A stretch of DNA of 64,000 bases, from contig NZ_CP038634.1 in the NCBI RefSeq assembly GCF_004768545.1, forward strand, positions 1,736,001 to 1,800,000. Reading direction: 5' to 3'. How positions within the stretch are numbered: position 1 is the stretch's first letter; each line of letters opens with the position of its first letter. The stretch comes from Cupriavidus oxalaticus. Its GTDB lineage: Bacteria; Pseudomonadota; Gammaproteobacteria; Burkholderiales; Burkholderiaceae. Shown piece by piece: positions 36,820 through 44,670 of the stretch. The notes beneath the pieces were generated by a model, which was not told the DNA's origin, made no database searches, and saw only the letters and a list, made by a program, of their open reading frames with translations. The translations under genes were made by a program, and so were the position numbers.

Positions 36820-37001
36820 GTGTTGACTCCTTGAAAGGGCTGCAGGCGGCAGCCGCGCCTGCCCCGGGGAGGTCGGGGCATGCTGGCATTCTGGCCGGAT
36901 GCGGTGCGCTGATGTGCATGGTGTGGCACGCAACATCATCGGCGACCAGGCCACCTGCCACCGGCCGCTCGATGCGCCGCTGACCGCCGATACCGAAGGC
37001 T

Positions 37002-37401
37002 CTGACCGGTGGCGCCATCGGCGACGGCCTGCCCCTGGCGGTCGGCGCGGCGGTGGCGCCACCGGACCGGCGCGTGGTGTCGCTGCAGGCCGACGGCTCG
37101 GCCATGTACACGCTGCAGTCGCTGTGGACCATGGCGCGCGAACGGCTCGATGTCACCGTGGTGCTGCTCGCCAACCGCAAGTACGCGATCCTGCTGGGCG
37201 AACTGGCCGGCGTCGGGGCAAGCCCCGGCAAGACCGCGCTCGACATGCTGGGCCTTGGCAATACCGGACCTGGACTGGGTCAAGCTGGCCAACGGCATGG
37301 GCGTGGAAGGAGCGCGGGCGAAGGACATGGAGACCTTCGCCGACCTGTTCCGGACGGCGAACGGCCGCAAGGGACCGTTCCTGATCGAGCTGGTGATCTG
37401 A
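37002..37401 (+). pseudogene. ThDP-dependent enzyme remnant (acetolactate synthase-like large subunit)
   Basis: Only the C-terminal third of an IlvB-type thiamine-diphosphate enzyme remains. Homology starts abruptly at LTGGAIGDGLPLAVGAAVA, within the ThDP-binding domain, and runs through SLQADGSAMYTLQSLWTMARE (the GDGS-like motif, with ADGS here) to LDMLGLGN. It continues in the next frame as PDLDWVKLANGMGVEGA to a normal C-terminus. One extra A at about 37263 explains the shift. With neither an N-terminus nor an intact frame it cannot be functional. Confidence 0.8.
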
Positions 37402-37465
37402 CCGGACGATAGCGGCCACGCCGTCGAGCCATGCAACGGCCGTGCCGGTACGGCGGCCGCGGCGG

Positions 37466-37663
37466 TCAGGCGTCGCGCGGCGGCGCCTCCGCGTCATAGC
37501 CCAGCAACCCCGCCAGCAGCGGCCAGCGCCGCGCGGCCGCTTGCGCGGCCCGCCGTTCCTGGTGGTCGAAATACCGGCGCGGGTCGAAGCCGTCGACCTC
37601 GCTGCCAAGGACGTCGATATCGCTGCGCGCCAGCGGCTGTCCGCGTGCGTTGGCCGGCTTCAT
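37466..37663 (-). CDS. bcsR: BcsR-like cellulose synthase accessory protein
   Basis: A 65-residue protein: SDIDVLGSEVDGFDPRRYFDHQERRAAQAAARRWPLLAGLLGYD. This fits the BcsR pattern known from E. coli, where a DI-x2-L segment and a terminal RWPLLAE stretch flank an acidic middle; BcsR partners BcsQ and stabilises the synthase. Its ATG overlaps the bcsG stop codon (ATGA), showing translational coupling. In enterobacteria bcsR stands first, before bcsQ; here it is the last gene of the operon. The call rests on motif similarity over a short protein. Confidence 0.72.
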   Translation of the reverse strand: MKPANARGQPLARSDIDVLGSEVDGFDPRRYFDHQERRAAQAAARRWPLLAGLLGYDAEAPPRDA

Positions 37664-39249
37664 GGCTTGCCCTCGATCCAGACCCCGTCCGGCGTGCGCA
37701 CGACATAGCCGTTGCCTTCGCGCATGGTCACGGTGGCCTCGTTCTCGCCGACCATCTGCGTCTGCGGCAGGTCGCTGGCATAGCTGGCCAGCGCCGGCGC
37801 CTGCGCGGCGAACGGGTTCTCGGCAATCAGGTTGGACAGCAGCTGCGACAGGCCCAGGTAGCTGGTGGGCGCATCGATGGTGACGGTGCTGTTGTTGGGC
37901 CTGGGCAGTCCCACCAGCTTGACGCCCACCGGCACGTTGATGATGCGCGGGGTCGGGATCTCGCGCATGCCGGCGATCTGGTTGGCGTCGCCGCGCAAGG
38001 CCGCGCCATGCTCGGGCACGAACACGATCACCGCGCGCCGGCCCGATTGCGCCACCATCTCGATGACCTTGTCGATGTCGCCCAGCAGCCGCGACAGCCG
38101 CAGCGGATAGGACTCCAGGCTGGACAGCCGGTTGTCGGTCATGCGGTTGCCGTCGTGCAGCGTCACGGTGTTGTAGTACAGCGCCTGCGGCCCGCCGCCG
38201 GCCTGCTGGCGATCGCGGAACCAGCGCTGCAGCACGTCGAAGTCGCCGATGACGGGCGAGTTGTCGAACGAGCGCATCGCCACCGGCAGGCCGGTGTTGG
38301 GGGGCGGCGCGACGCCGTCGACGCCGATCTCCTTCTGCACTTCCTTCAGGAAGTTGTCGAAGTGGCCGTCGTGGTTGAGCAGCATGCGCGTGGAGAAACC
38401 GGCCTGCGCCAGCGCCTGGAACAGGTGGCACTGGGCCGGCGCCGGGTCGTACAGCGCCTTGTGCTCGGGCTGGCCGCAGGCCGCGCGCAGCACGCGGATC
38501 GCCGCCGGGCCGCTATAGCTGGCCGCCGAGCTGAAATTGGTGAACAGGAAATCGAAGCGCTGCAGCAGCGGGTTGTCGCGCGCGCGCGCCGTGTCCAGGT
38601 CGTCCCATGACAGCGAGCAGACATGCAGCACGATCACGTCGTACTGCGTGTCTGGCGTGGCCGCCATCCGCGGGAAGCTGACCTGGCGCAGCGCTTCCTG
38701 GTTGCGTAACGCGGCCAGCCGGGCATCCGGGCCGCTTGCGGCGACCTCGGCACCGCCAGTGCCCAGCGCAGCGCCCGTGGTCAGCGCCGCGGTCGCGGTG
38801 CCGGCGCGGGCGCCCGCGATGCCGCCCGGTTCGCCGGCGCCGTACAGCGCCTGCCACAGCGGAACCGCGACCAGCGCGCCCAGCACCAGCGTTGTCACCC
38901 GCACCCAGCGGTTCACGAGCCAGAAGATCACCAGCGCGGCCAGCGCGACCAGCAGCATCTCGCGCGTGATCACGCGCTGCGCCAGTTCCAGCATGTACGC
39001 GGGCGTAAACGCCTGCAGGCTGGTGAACTGCGAGACCACGCGCGCGAAGGGCGGCAGCTCCGATTCGCGGTACATCAGCGCGGCGCCCGCCACCACCGCC
39101 AGCATGTGCCGCAGCGCGGACAGCGCCGGATGGCGGATGCGCACCACCAGCACCAGCGCGAACAGCAGGTTCAGCAGCCATTGCGGATGCAGCCGGCCGA
39201 TAAAAAACAGGTACAGCTTGGCGATGAAGTAAAGGTTCCAGATGCCCAT
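37660..39249 (-). CDS. bcsG: Cellulose phosphoethanolamine transferase BcsG
   Basis: Inner-membrane enzyme that transfers phosphoethanolamine from phosphatidylethanolamine to cellulose. The 529-residue product has about five N-terminal membrane helices (IWNLYFIAKLYLFFIGRLHPQWLLNLLFALVLV and following), an alanine/glycine-rich linker (about 135-175), then a periplasmic alkaline-phosphatase-like domain. Visible features are VLHVCSLSWDD (with a metal-region Cys), NFSSAASYSGPAAIRVLRAACGQ carrying the nucleophilic Ser, LLNHDGHFDNF, and VFVPEHGAALRGD with the metal-binding Glu-His. It is the penultimate gene of the cellulose operon, between bcsA and bcsR. Confidence 0.92.
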   Translation of the reverse strand: MGIWNLYFIAKLYLFFIGRLHPQWLLNLLFALVLVVRIRHPALSALRHMLAVVAGAALMYRESELPPFARVVSQFTSLQAFTPAYMLELAQRVITREMLLVALAALVIFWLVNRWVRVTTLVLGALVAVPLWQALYGAGEPGGIAGARAGTATAALTTGAALGTGGAEVAASGPDARLAALRNQEALRQVSFPRMAATPDTQYDVIVLHVCSLSWDDLDTARARDNPLLQRFDFLFTNFSSAASYSGPAAIRVLRAACGQPEHKALYDPAPAQCHLFQALAQAGFSTRMLLNHDGHFDNFLKEVQKEIGVDGVAPPPNTGLPVAMRSFDNSPVIGDFDVLQRWFRDRQQAGGGPQALYYNTVTLHDGNRMTDNRLSSLESYPLRLSRLLGDIDKVIEMVAQSGRRAVIVFVPEHGAALRGDANQIAGMREIPTPRIINVPVGVKLVGLPRPNNSTVTIDAPTSYLGLSQLLSNLIAENPFAAQAPALASYASDLPQTQMVGENEATVTMREGNGYVVRTPDGVWIEGKP

Positions 39250-39291
39250 TGTCCGAAGCGTGGCGTGGCCGCGTTTCCGTTGTGTTTGAGT

Positions 39292-41886
39292 TCAGAGCCG
39301 TCGCGGGCGCACGCGCTCGGCCAGCGCCGTGGTGGCGCCGCGGAACGCATCGACCAGCCGCAGCAGCCCCTGGTAGCCCATCTCGATCACTTCCTTGAGA
39401 CCGCGCAGCGGCACGTCCACCGGTTGCTCGTCGACCCAGTGGATCCAGGCGTCGGCGCGGCCGAAGGTGCACTGGACCAGTTGCTGCTCGGTGCGCGCGT
39501 CCATGCCGTCGAAGCGCACGCCCATCTGCCGCTCGACATTGCGCGTCACCACCGCCGGGAAATGGTAGCTGCGGGTGCCGCGCGACAGGCACACGCCGAC
39601 GTGCGTGCCGGGCTCGACCCTGGCCTCCACCGGCAGCGCCAGGCCCAGCCCGCCCAGCGAGTAATTCTCGGTCTTGCAGGCGAGCGTGCGGCCGTCGGGC
39701 AGCAGCAGCGTCGCCGGCACGCGCATCGGGATGCGGTGCGACACGCGCACCTGGCGCGCCTCGCGCGCCACGCCGATGGCCGCGCCCAGCATCACCAGGT
39801 TGGCCAGCGCCCAGCCCAGGTTCATGATGATCGCCGAGGGCTCGAAGGCCGGATCGAACAGGATGCGCCCCAGCCCCAGCAGCAGCGCGATCACGTTCAG
39901 CGCCAGCAATACCAGGTAAGGCTTGGAAATGGTCCAGTCCAGGTATTCCTCGCGGATTTGTCCGCCCTTGGCCGTGACGTTGAACTTGCCCAGCTTCGGG
40001 TTGATGAACGCCATCGTGGTCGGCAGCACGATGTACCACGCCAGCACCGATTCATAGACCTCGGCCCAGAACGAATGCCGGTAGCGTCCCTGCAGGCGCG
40101 AGTTGGTGACGTTGGCGACGAACAGGTAGGGCAGCACGTAGGCCATGATCAGTACCGCCGAGGTATGGATCACATGCAGCCCGAAATACAGGTACGCGAT
40201 CGGCATGGTCAGGAAGATCAGCCGCGGCACGCCGTAGAAGAAGTGCAGCATCGCGTTGGTGTAGCACAGGCGCTGGAACAGGTGCAGGCCCTTGCCGAAC
40301 ATCGGATTGTCGATGCGGAAGATCTGCGCCATGCCGCGCGCCCAGCGGATGCGCTGGCCGATATGGCCCACCAGGTTCTCGGTGGCGAGCCCGGCGGCCT
40401 GCACGATGCGGATATAGGCGCTGTTGTAGCCGCGGCGATGCAGTTTGAGCGCGGTGTGGGCGTCCTCGGTCACGGTCTCCACCGCGATGCCGCCGACTTC
40501 TTCCAGCGGCGCGCGCTTGATCACCGCGCACGAACCGCAGAAGAAGGTGGCATTCCAGAAGTCGTTGCCGTCCTGGATCAGGCCGTAGAACAGGCTGCCT
40601 TCATTGGGCACGCGGCGGAAGGTGTCGAAGTTGCGCTCGAACGGGTCCGGCGAGAAGAAATGGTGCGGCGTCTGCACCATCGCGCATTTGGGGTCGGCGA
40701 GGAACTCGCCCATCGTCATCTGCAGGAAGGAGCGCACCGGCATGTGGTCGCAGTCGAAAATCGCGACGTACTCGCCCTGCGTGTGCCGCAGCGCCGAATT
40801 GATATTGCCCGCCTTGGCATGCGCGTGCTCGGTGCGTGCCAGGTAGCCCACGCCGGCGTCGCGCGCGAAGTCGCGCACTTCGTCGCGGGCACCGTCGTCG
40901 AGGATATAGATGCGCAGCTTGTCCTGCGGCCAGTCCAGTCCCAGTGCGGCGTAGACGGTCGGCTGCAGCACCCGCAACGGCTCGTTGTAGGTGGGGATCA
41001 GCACGTCGACGGTAGGCCAGCTCGCGGTATCGGGAGGCAGCGGCGCCGGCTGGCGGTTGAGCGGCCAGATGGTTTGAACGTAGCCCAGGAACAGCACGAT
41101 CCAGGTATAGACCTCGGCCGCGAACAGCAGGTAGCCGAAGACAGCCTCCGGCACGCTCTCGAACTGCAGCGTGGTCGTGATGCGCCACCAGATATAGCGG
41201 CCGGCCATCATTACCGATAGCGCGGCCATGGCCAGCGTGGCGGCGCGCCCCGGGATGCGGCGCAGCACCAGCAGCCCCAGGATGATCAGCACGGCCAGCA
41301 GGAGCTGGTCGCGCAGCGGCAGCGGCGTGGTGCACAGCAGGATGCCCGCGGCGGCGGCCAGCGACAGCAGCGCCGGCATCAGCCACGGCACGCCGGACAA
41401 GGTGGGCGACAGCGACTCGAGGCGCAGTCCCACGCGTTTCCAGTCGATGCCCGGCAGCCGCGCCAGCAGTCGCCGGCGCAGCCGCTTGGCGCGGAAGTAG
41501 ACCGGCTCGAGCCAGCCGCGGAACCAGCGGCGCAGCGCGCTCGGCTCGGGCGGCGCCTGCGGCTTGCGGCGATGGTGCACGTCGGCGGCGAGCGGCACCA
41601 GTGCGCGCGGCGGCCGCAGCAGCGCCCGGCTCAGCCAGATGCCGGGGCCGTGCCGGTGGCGCGGGATGTCCAGGCGCTGGCGCAGGCGCCGCCGCATCCA
41701 GCTGGCGGTGAGCAGCGCCAGGTCGGGGCGCCCGCGCGGCGGGGTGCGGAAGAACACCCGCAGCAGCCACAGGCTGACCGGGGCTTCGGCGGCCACGCCC
41801 AGCTCGCGCGCCAGCGCGCGGCGCAGCGCCTGGAACCAGTCGGCCGCGCGCTGGCGCAGCGGCAGGGGCAGCAGCGCGCGCATCAT
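39292..41886 (-). CDS. bcsA: Cellulose synthase catalytic subunit BcsA
   Basis: Processive GT2 synthase that polymerises UDP-glucose and extrudes glucan through the inner membrane. The 864-residue product has a long basic N-terminal region (1-160), membrane helices, then the GT domain: ILDDGARDEV (first Asp), DCDHMP (DxD), ETVTEDAHTALKLHRRGY (TED base) and GQRIRWARG (QxxRW). The C-terminal PilZ domain keeps the c-di-GMP residues R714-VSH-R718 and N741-Y-S-L-G-G746, so allosteric activation should be intact. The start at 41886 overlaps the bcsQ stop (ATGA). Confidence 0.97.
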   Translation of the reverse strand: MMRALLPLPLRQRAADWFQALRRALARELGVAAEAPVSLWLLRVFFRTPPRGRPDLALLTASWMRRRLRQRLDIPRHRHGPGIWLSRALLRPPRALVPLAADVHHRRKPQAPPEPSALRRWFRGWLEPVYFRAKRLRRRLLARLPGIDWKRVGLRLESLSPTLSGVPWLMPALLSLAAAAGILLCTTPLPLRDQLLLAVLIILGLLVLRRIPGRAATLAMAALSVMMAGRYIWWRITTTLQFESVPEAVFGYLLFAAEVYTWIVLFLGYVQTIWPLNRQPAPLPPDTASWPTVDVLIPTYNEPLRVLQPTVYAALGLDWPQDKLRIYILDDGARDEVRDFARDAGVGYLARTEHAHAKAGNINSALRHTQGEYVAIFDCDHMPVRSFLQMTMGEFLADPKCAMVQTPHHFFSPDPFERNFDTFRRVPNEGSLFYGLIQDGNDFWNATFFCGSCAVIKRAPLEEVGGIAVETVTEDAHTALKLHRRGYNSAYIRIVQAAGLATENLVGHIGQRIRWARGMAQIFRIDNPMFGKGLHLFQRLCYTNAMLHFFYGVPRLIFLTMPIAYLYFGLHVIHTSAVLIMAYVLPYLFVANVTNSRLQGRYRHSFWAEVYESVLAWYIVLPTTMAFINPKLGKFNVTAKGGQIREEYLDWTISKPYLVLLALNVIALLLGLGRILFDPAFEPSAIIMNLGWALANLVMLGAAIGVAREARQVRVSHRIPMRVPATLLLPDGRTLACKTENYSLGGLGLALPVEARVEPGTHVGVCLSRGTRSYHFPAVVTRNVERQMGVRFDGMDARTEQQLVQCTFGRADAWIHWVDEQPVDVPLRGLKEVIEMGYQGLLRLVDAFRGATTALAERVRPRRL

Positions 41887-42695
41887 GTCCGGTCGGCCTC
41901 GGCGGCCATCTGGCGGGCGCCCATGTCGCGCACGCTGGCGGGTCCGGCGTTGCCGCGCACGGCCAGCAGGCTCCAGCCCGATACCCACGAGGCCAACCCC
42001 TGCAGGTCATGCGCCGCCTGCGAGTACGGCGTGCTGCGGCAGAAGCTCTCGCCGCGGGCAAAGGCTTCGGGCACGGCGGCGTCCTCGTGCACTTCATACG
42101 GCAGCAGCTCGCCGTCCAGCGTGGCGCGCAGCAGCACCGAGATATCGGTATGGAGCTGGCGCGCCGGCTGCAGCCGCGTGACCGCGCAGGCCACGGCGGC
42201 GCCGCTCTCGCGCAGCGCCGCGCGCAGCGGCGGCAGCGTGGCGCAGGTCTGCGGCTGCGGCGGCACCAGCACCAGCACGAGATCGGCCGCGGCAATGGCC
42301 TGGCGCGCATGCGGCGACGGCCACGGCGCGCTGTCGACCAGCGCCAAAGCATTGCTCGGCAGGTCGACCTGGGCCAGCAGGCCGCGCAGCCAGTGCGGAT
42401 CGCGCTCCATCCGCTCGGCCATGCGGCCTTGCTCGGCCGCGCTGCCGGGATCGCCCCACGGCACGAACAGCACGCCGTCGTCGCTGCGCTGTCCCGCTTC
42501 ATTCCACCTGGCGCTGTTGCACAACCCTGCGCCGGCCGGCGCGCGCAGGCCGAAGTGGAAGCCAAGCACCCCGCGCGGGTCGCATTCGACGGCCAGCGCC
42601 GGATGGCCGTGCCAGGCCAGCAGCGTGGCGAGTTCGGCGGTGACGGTGGTGCGGCCCGCGCCGCCGACGGTCGAGACGATGGCCACGGTCTTCAT
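41883..42695 (-). CDS. bcsQ: Cellulose synthase accessory ATPase-like protein BcsQ
   Basis: A MinD/ParA-like protein (270 residues) that positions the synthase with BcsR and BcsE. The Walker A region is STVGGAGRTTVTAE. The signature lysine is V10 and the P-loop lysine is R15, so both basic residues of the deviant Walker A are changed; E. coli BcsQ also departs from consensus here. LAVECDPRGVLGFHFGL is the switch I region, and LALVDSAPWPS the Walker B side. It overlaps bcsF and bcsA by 4 bp each. Nucleotide hydrolysis is doubtful; a binding or scaffold role is likely. Confidence 0.88.
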   Translation of the reverse strand: MKTVAIVSTVGGAGRTTVTAELATLLAWHGHPALAVECDPRGVLGFHFGLRAPAGAGLCNSARWNEAGQRSDDGVLFVPWGDPGSAAEQGRMAERMERDPHWLRGLLAQVDLPSNALALVDSAPWPSPHARQAIAAADLVLVLVPPQPQTCATLPPLRAALRESGAAVACAVTRLQPARQLHTDISVLLRATLDGELLPYEVHEDAAVPEAFARGESFCRSTPYSQAAHDLQGLASWVSGWSLLAVRGNAGPASVRDMGARQMAAEADRT

Positions 42696-42895
42696 TCGCG
42701 CTCTCCGCTCGCCTCGCGCCAGCGCCGGCCGCGGATCACCACCGGCTGCAGCTGGGGCGGCAGCCGCACCGCGCGGCGCGCGCGCGGCAGGCGCCAGCGC
42801 GGCAGCAGGCGCAGCAGCCGGAAGTGCCAGACGACCCAGGCCACCGGCACGGCCAGGATCAGCCCCCAGATGAAATAGCCGAGAAACAAGTCCAT
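42692..42895 (-). CDS. bcsF: Cellulose synthase accessory membrane protein BcsF
   Basis: A 67-residue protein with one N-terminal membrane helix (LFLGYFIWGLILAVPVAWVVWHF) and an arginine-rich cytoplasmic tail (RLLRLLPRWRLPRARRAVRLPP). BcsF recruits BcsE to the membrane in E. coli. Identification relies on size, topology and its place directly between bcsE and bcsQ; it overlaps bcsQ by 4 bp. Confidence 0.82.
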   Translation of the reverse strand: MDLFLGYFIWGLILAVPVAWVVWHFRLLRLLPRWRLPRARRAVRLPPQLQPVVIRGRRWREASGERE

Positions 42896-42916
42896 GGTGT
42901 TTCCTGTCGATCTTGC

Positions 42917-44656
42917 CTAGCGTTGCGGCTTCAGCGGGATGGCAAACGCCTGTGGCTGCGCGCGCCGGCCACGGCGCGCGCGCGAGGTCGCGGGCAGCGG
43001 GATCGGCGCGTCCTGCGGCGGCAGTTCCGCCGGCGCCGCCACCGGCGACGGACCGGGCTGGCTGGCCAGCCAGCCGCTGTAGTCCTGCACCGGGCGCTGC
43101 GCGAGATCGGATTCGAGCCGTTTAAGCGAGCCCAGGATCGATTCGGGATCGCCGCAGCGCAGCTCCCCGCCGAACAGCTCGGACATCGGCCGCACAAACA
43201 CATGGCGGCACGCGGTCTCGACGTTCTCCATGCGGCAGGCGAAGAAGAAGGCGTAGACCGCGTTGCTGCCGGCGGTGCACAGGTCGCCGGCATCCTGCAT
43301 CTGGCACGCGCGCAGCGCGTCGACATGCGCCACCTCGGGCAGCAGCGGCAGCTCCAGCAGCACGTGCGGCAGCCGGATCACGCTGCTGCGTTCGAGCGTG
43401 GTGCGCACCAACGAGACAAAGTCGGCGGGCGGCACGTAGCCCGTGGCGGCGGTGGCCACCACCGCGGACAGCGCGTTCTTGTAGTCCGGCAGGATCGGGC
43501 GCGAGAACACCTGGCCCTGGATCGCCTCGATCATGGTCTGCACGCGCGCGAACGGCGTGTTGCGGTGGATCACCAGGCTGGCGCCCAGCGTCAACATCAG
43601 CAGCTCGTAGCGCTGGCGCAGGATCTCGTGGTCCTCGCGCACCACGATCTTGAGCGCCTTGCCGCCGTCATGGCGCAGCTGGTGCACCTGGCCGGCCAGG
43701 GTCTCGAGCTCGGCGATCTGGCCGTAGTGCAACACCACGGTGGCCGCGACCGCTCCGGCGGCGGCGGCCACCGCGGCGGCGTTGTCGTCGACCACCTGCC
43801 AGTGCGCGGGGATCCAGCGTTCGCGCAGCACGGCTGCGCGGCTGACGATGATGCGGTCCTCGTCGGGGGCCAGCAGCGTCGGCGCCTCGCCGGGCGCGAT
43901 GGCTTCGTCGGCGCCGCTGCCAGCCACCAGGCCGCGGTCTACCGGCGAGAAGCGCAGCGGCACCATCTCGGGCGGCAGGATCGCGTCCTTGTGGCGCCAG
44001 AAGCCGACTTCCCAGACAAAGTGCCCGTGCTGCTGCGCCAGCCGCGCGACGCCGGCGAAATGCCGGTGGAACCCCGCCAGCGACGCCAGCTGCAGCGCTT
44101 CCGTGCCGCCGGGCGGCGCCATCACCAGCAGCACGCCACAGCTGTTGCTTCTGCACCATCGTGCCAGCAGCTCGCCGTCATCGGCCAGCGCGACCGGGTC
44201 GTCCCAGCGGAAATACGCCTGCGCGCCTTCCACCAGGAACTGGCTGCCCTGTGCGCCGCACTGGTCCACCATGGCCTGCAGCGCTTCGGTCAGCACGGCG
44301 ATGCCGGAGCGGCCGGGCACGCCACGCAGCGTGCAGACGTTGGCGCGCGGATGCAGCGTGCGCGAGCGTTCGATGTCGAGGCCGTGCGCGCGCAGCATGT
44401 CGGCGATCCCGGCCGGTTCGCGCGGGGACAGCACCGTGGTGCGTGCGCGCAGCAGCCGTGCCGCGCTCTGCCAGAACAGCGCGTCGCAGGCGGGCGTGGC
44501 GTCGGCATAGACCACGTGCACGGCGGTGGGCTCGAGCGCCGCCAGCGCCGGCGGCAGCGCATCGATGGCCAGCGCCGGGCGCGCCTGCAGCCAGGCGCGC
44601 GGCTTGTTGCGCGTGCGCGGCGGCGGCGGGGCGGTGGGGCGGCTGGCGTCGTTCAT
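42917..44656 (-). CDS. bcsE: Cellulose biosynthesis regulator BcsE
   Basis: A 579-residue cytosolic protein that in E. coli binds c-di-GMP and is needed for full cellulose output. Family segments are an N-terminal RecA-like domain (about 20-215), then the degenerate receiver and GGDEF-like domains. The I-site region is VVREDHEILRQRYELLMLTLGASLVIHRNTPFARV. Where E. coli has the c-di-GMP motif RATD, this protein reads R347-Q-R-Y350, so the Asp is lost. The last 60 residues are a disordered proline/alanine tail. It starts 14 bp after bcsC, 21 bp before bcsF. Confidence 0.87.
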   Translation of the reverse strand: MNDASRPTAPPPPRTRNKPRAWLQARPALAIDALPPALAALEPTAVHVVYADATPACDALFWQSAARLLRARTTVLSPREPAGIADMLRAHGLDIERSRTLHPRANVCTLRGVPGRSGIAVLTEALQAMVDQCGAQGSQFLVEGAQAYFRWDDPVALADDGELLARWCRSNSCGVLLVMAPPGGTEALQLASLAGFHRHFAGVARLAQQHGHFVWEVGFWRHKDAILPPEMVPLRFSPVDRGLVAGSGADEAIAPGEAPTLLAPDEDRIIVSRAAVLRERWIPAHWQVVDDNAAAVAAAAGAVAATVVLHYGQIAELETLAGQVHQLRHDGGKALKIVVREDHEILRQRYELLMLTLGASLVIHRNTPFARVQTMIEAIQGQVFSRPILPDYKNALSAVVATAATGYVPPADFVSLVRTTLERSSVIRLPHVLLELPLLPEVAHVDALRACQMQDAGDLCTAGSNAVYAFFFACRMENVETACRHVFVRPMSELFGGELRCGDPESILGSLKRLESDLAQRPVQDYSGWLASQPGPSPVAAPAELPPQDAPIPLPATSRARRGRRAQPQAFAIPLKPQR

Positions 44657-44670
44657 CGTGTCGGGATGGC

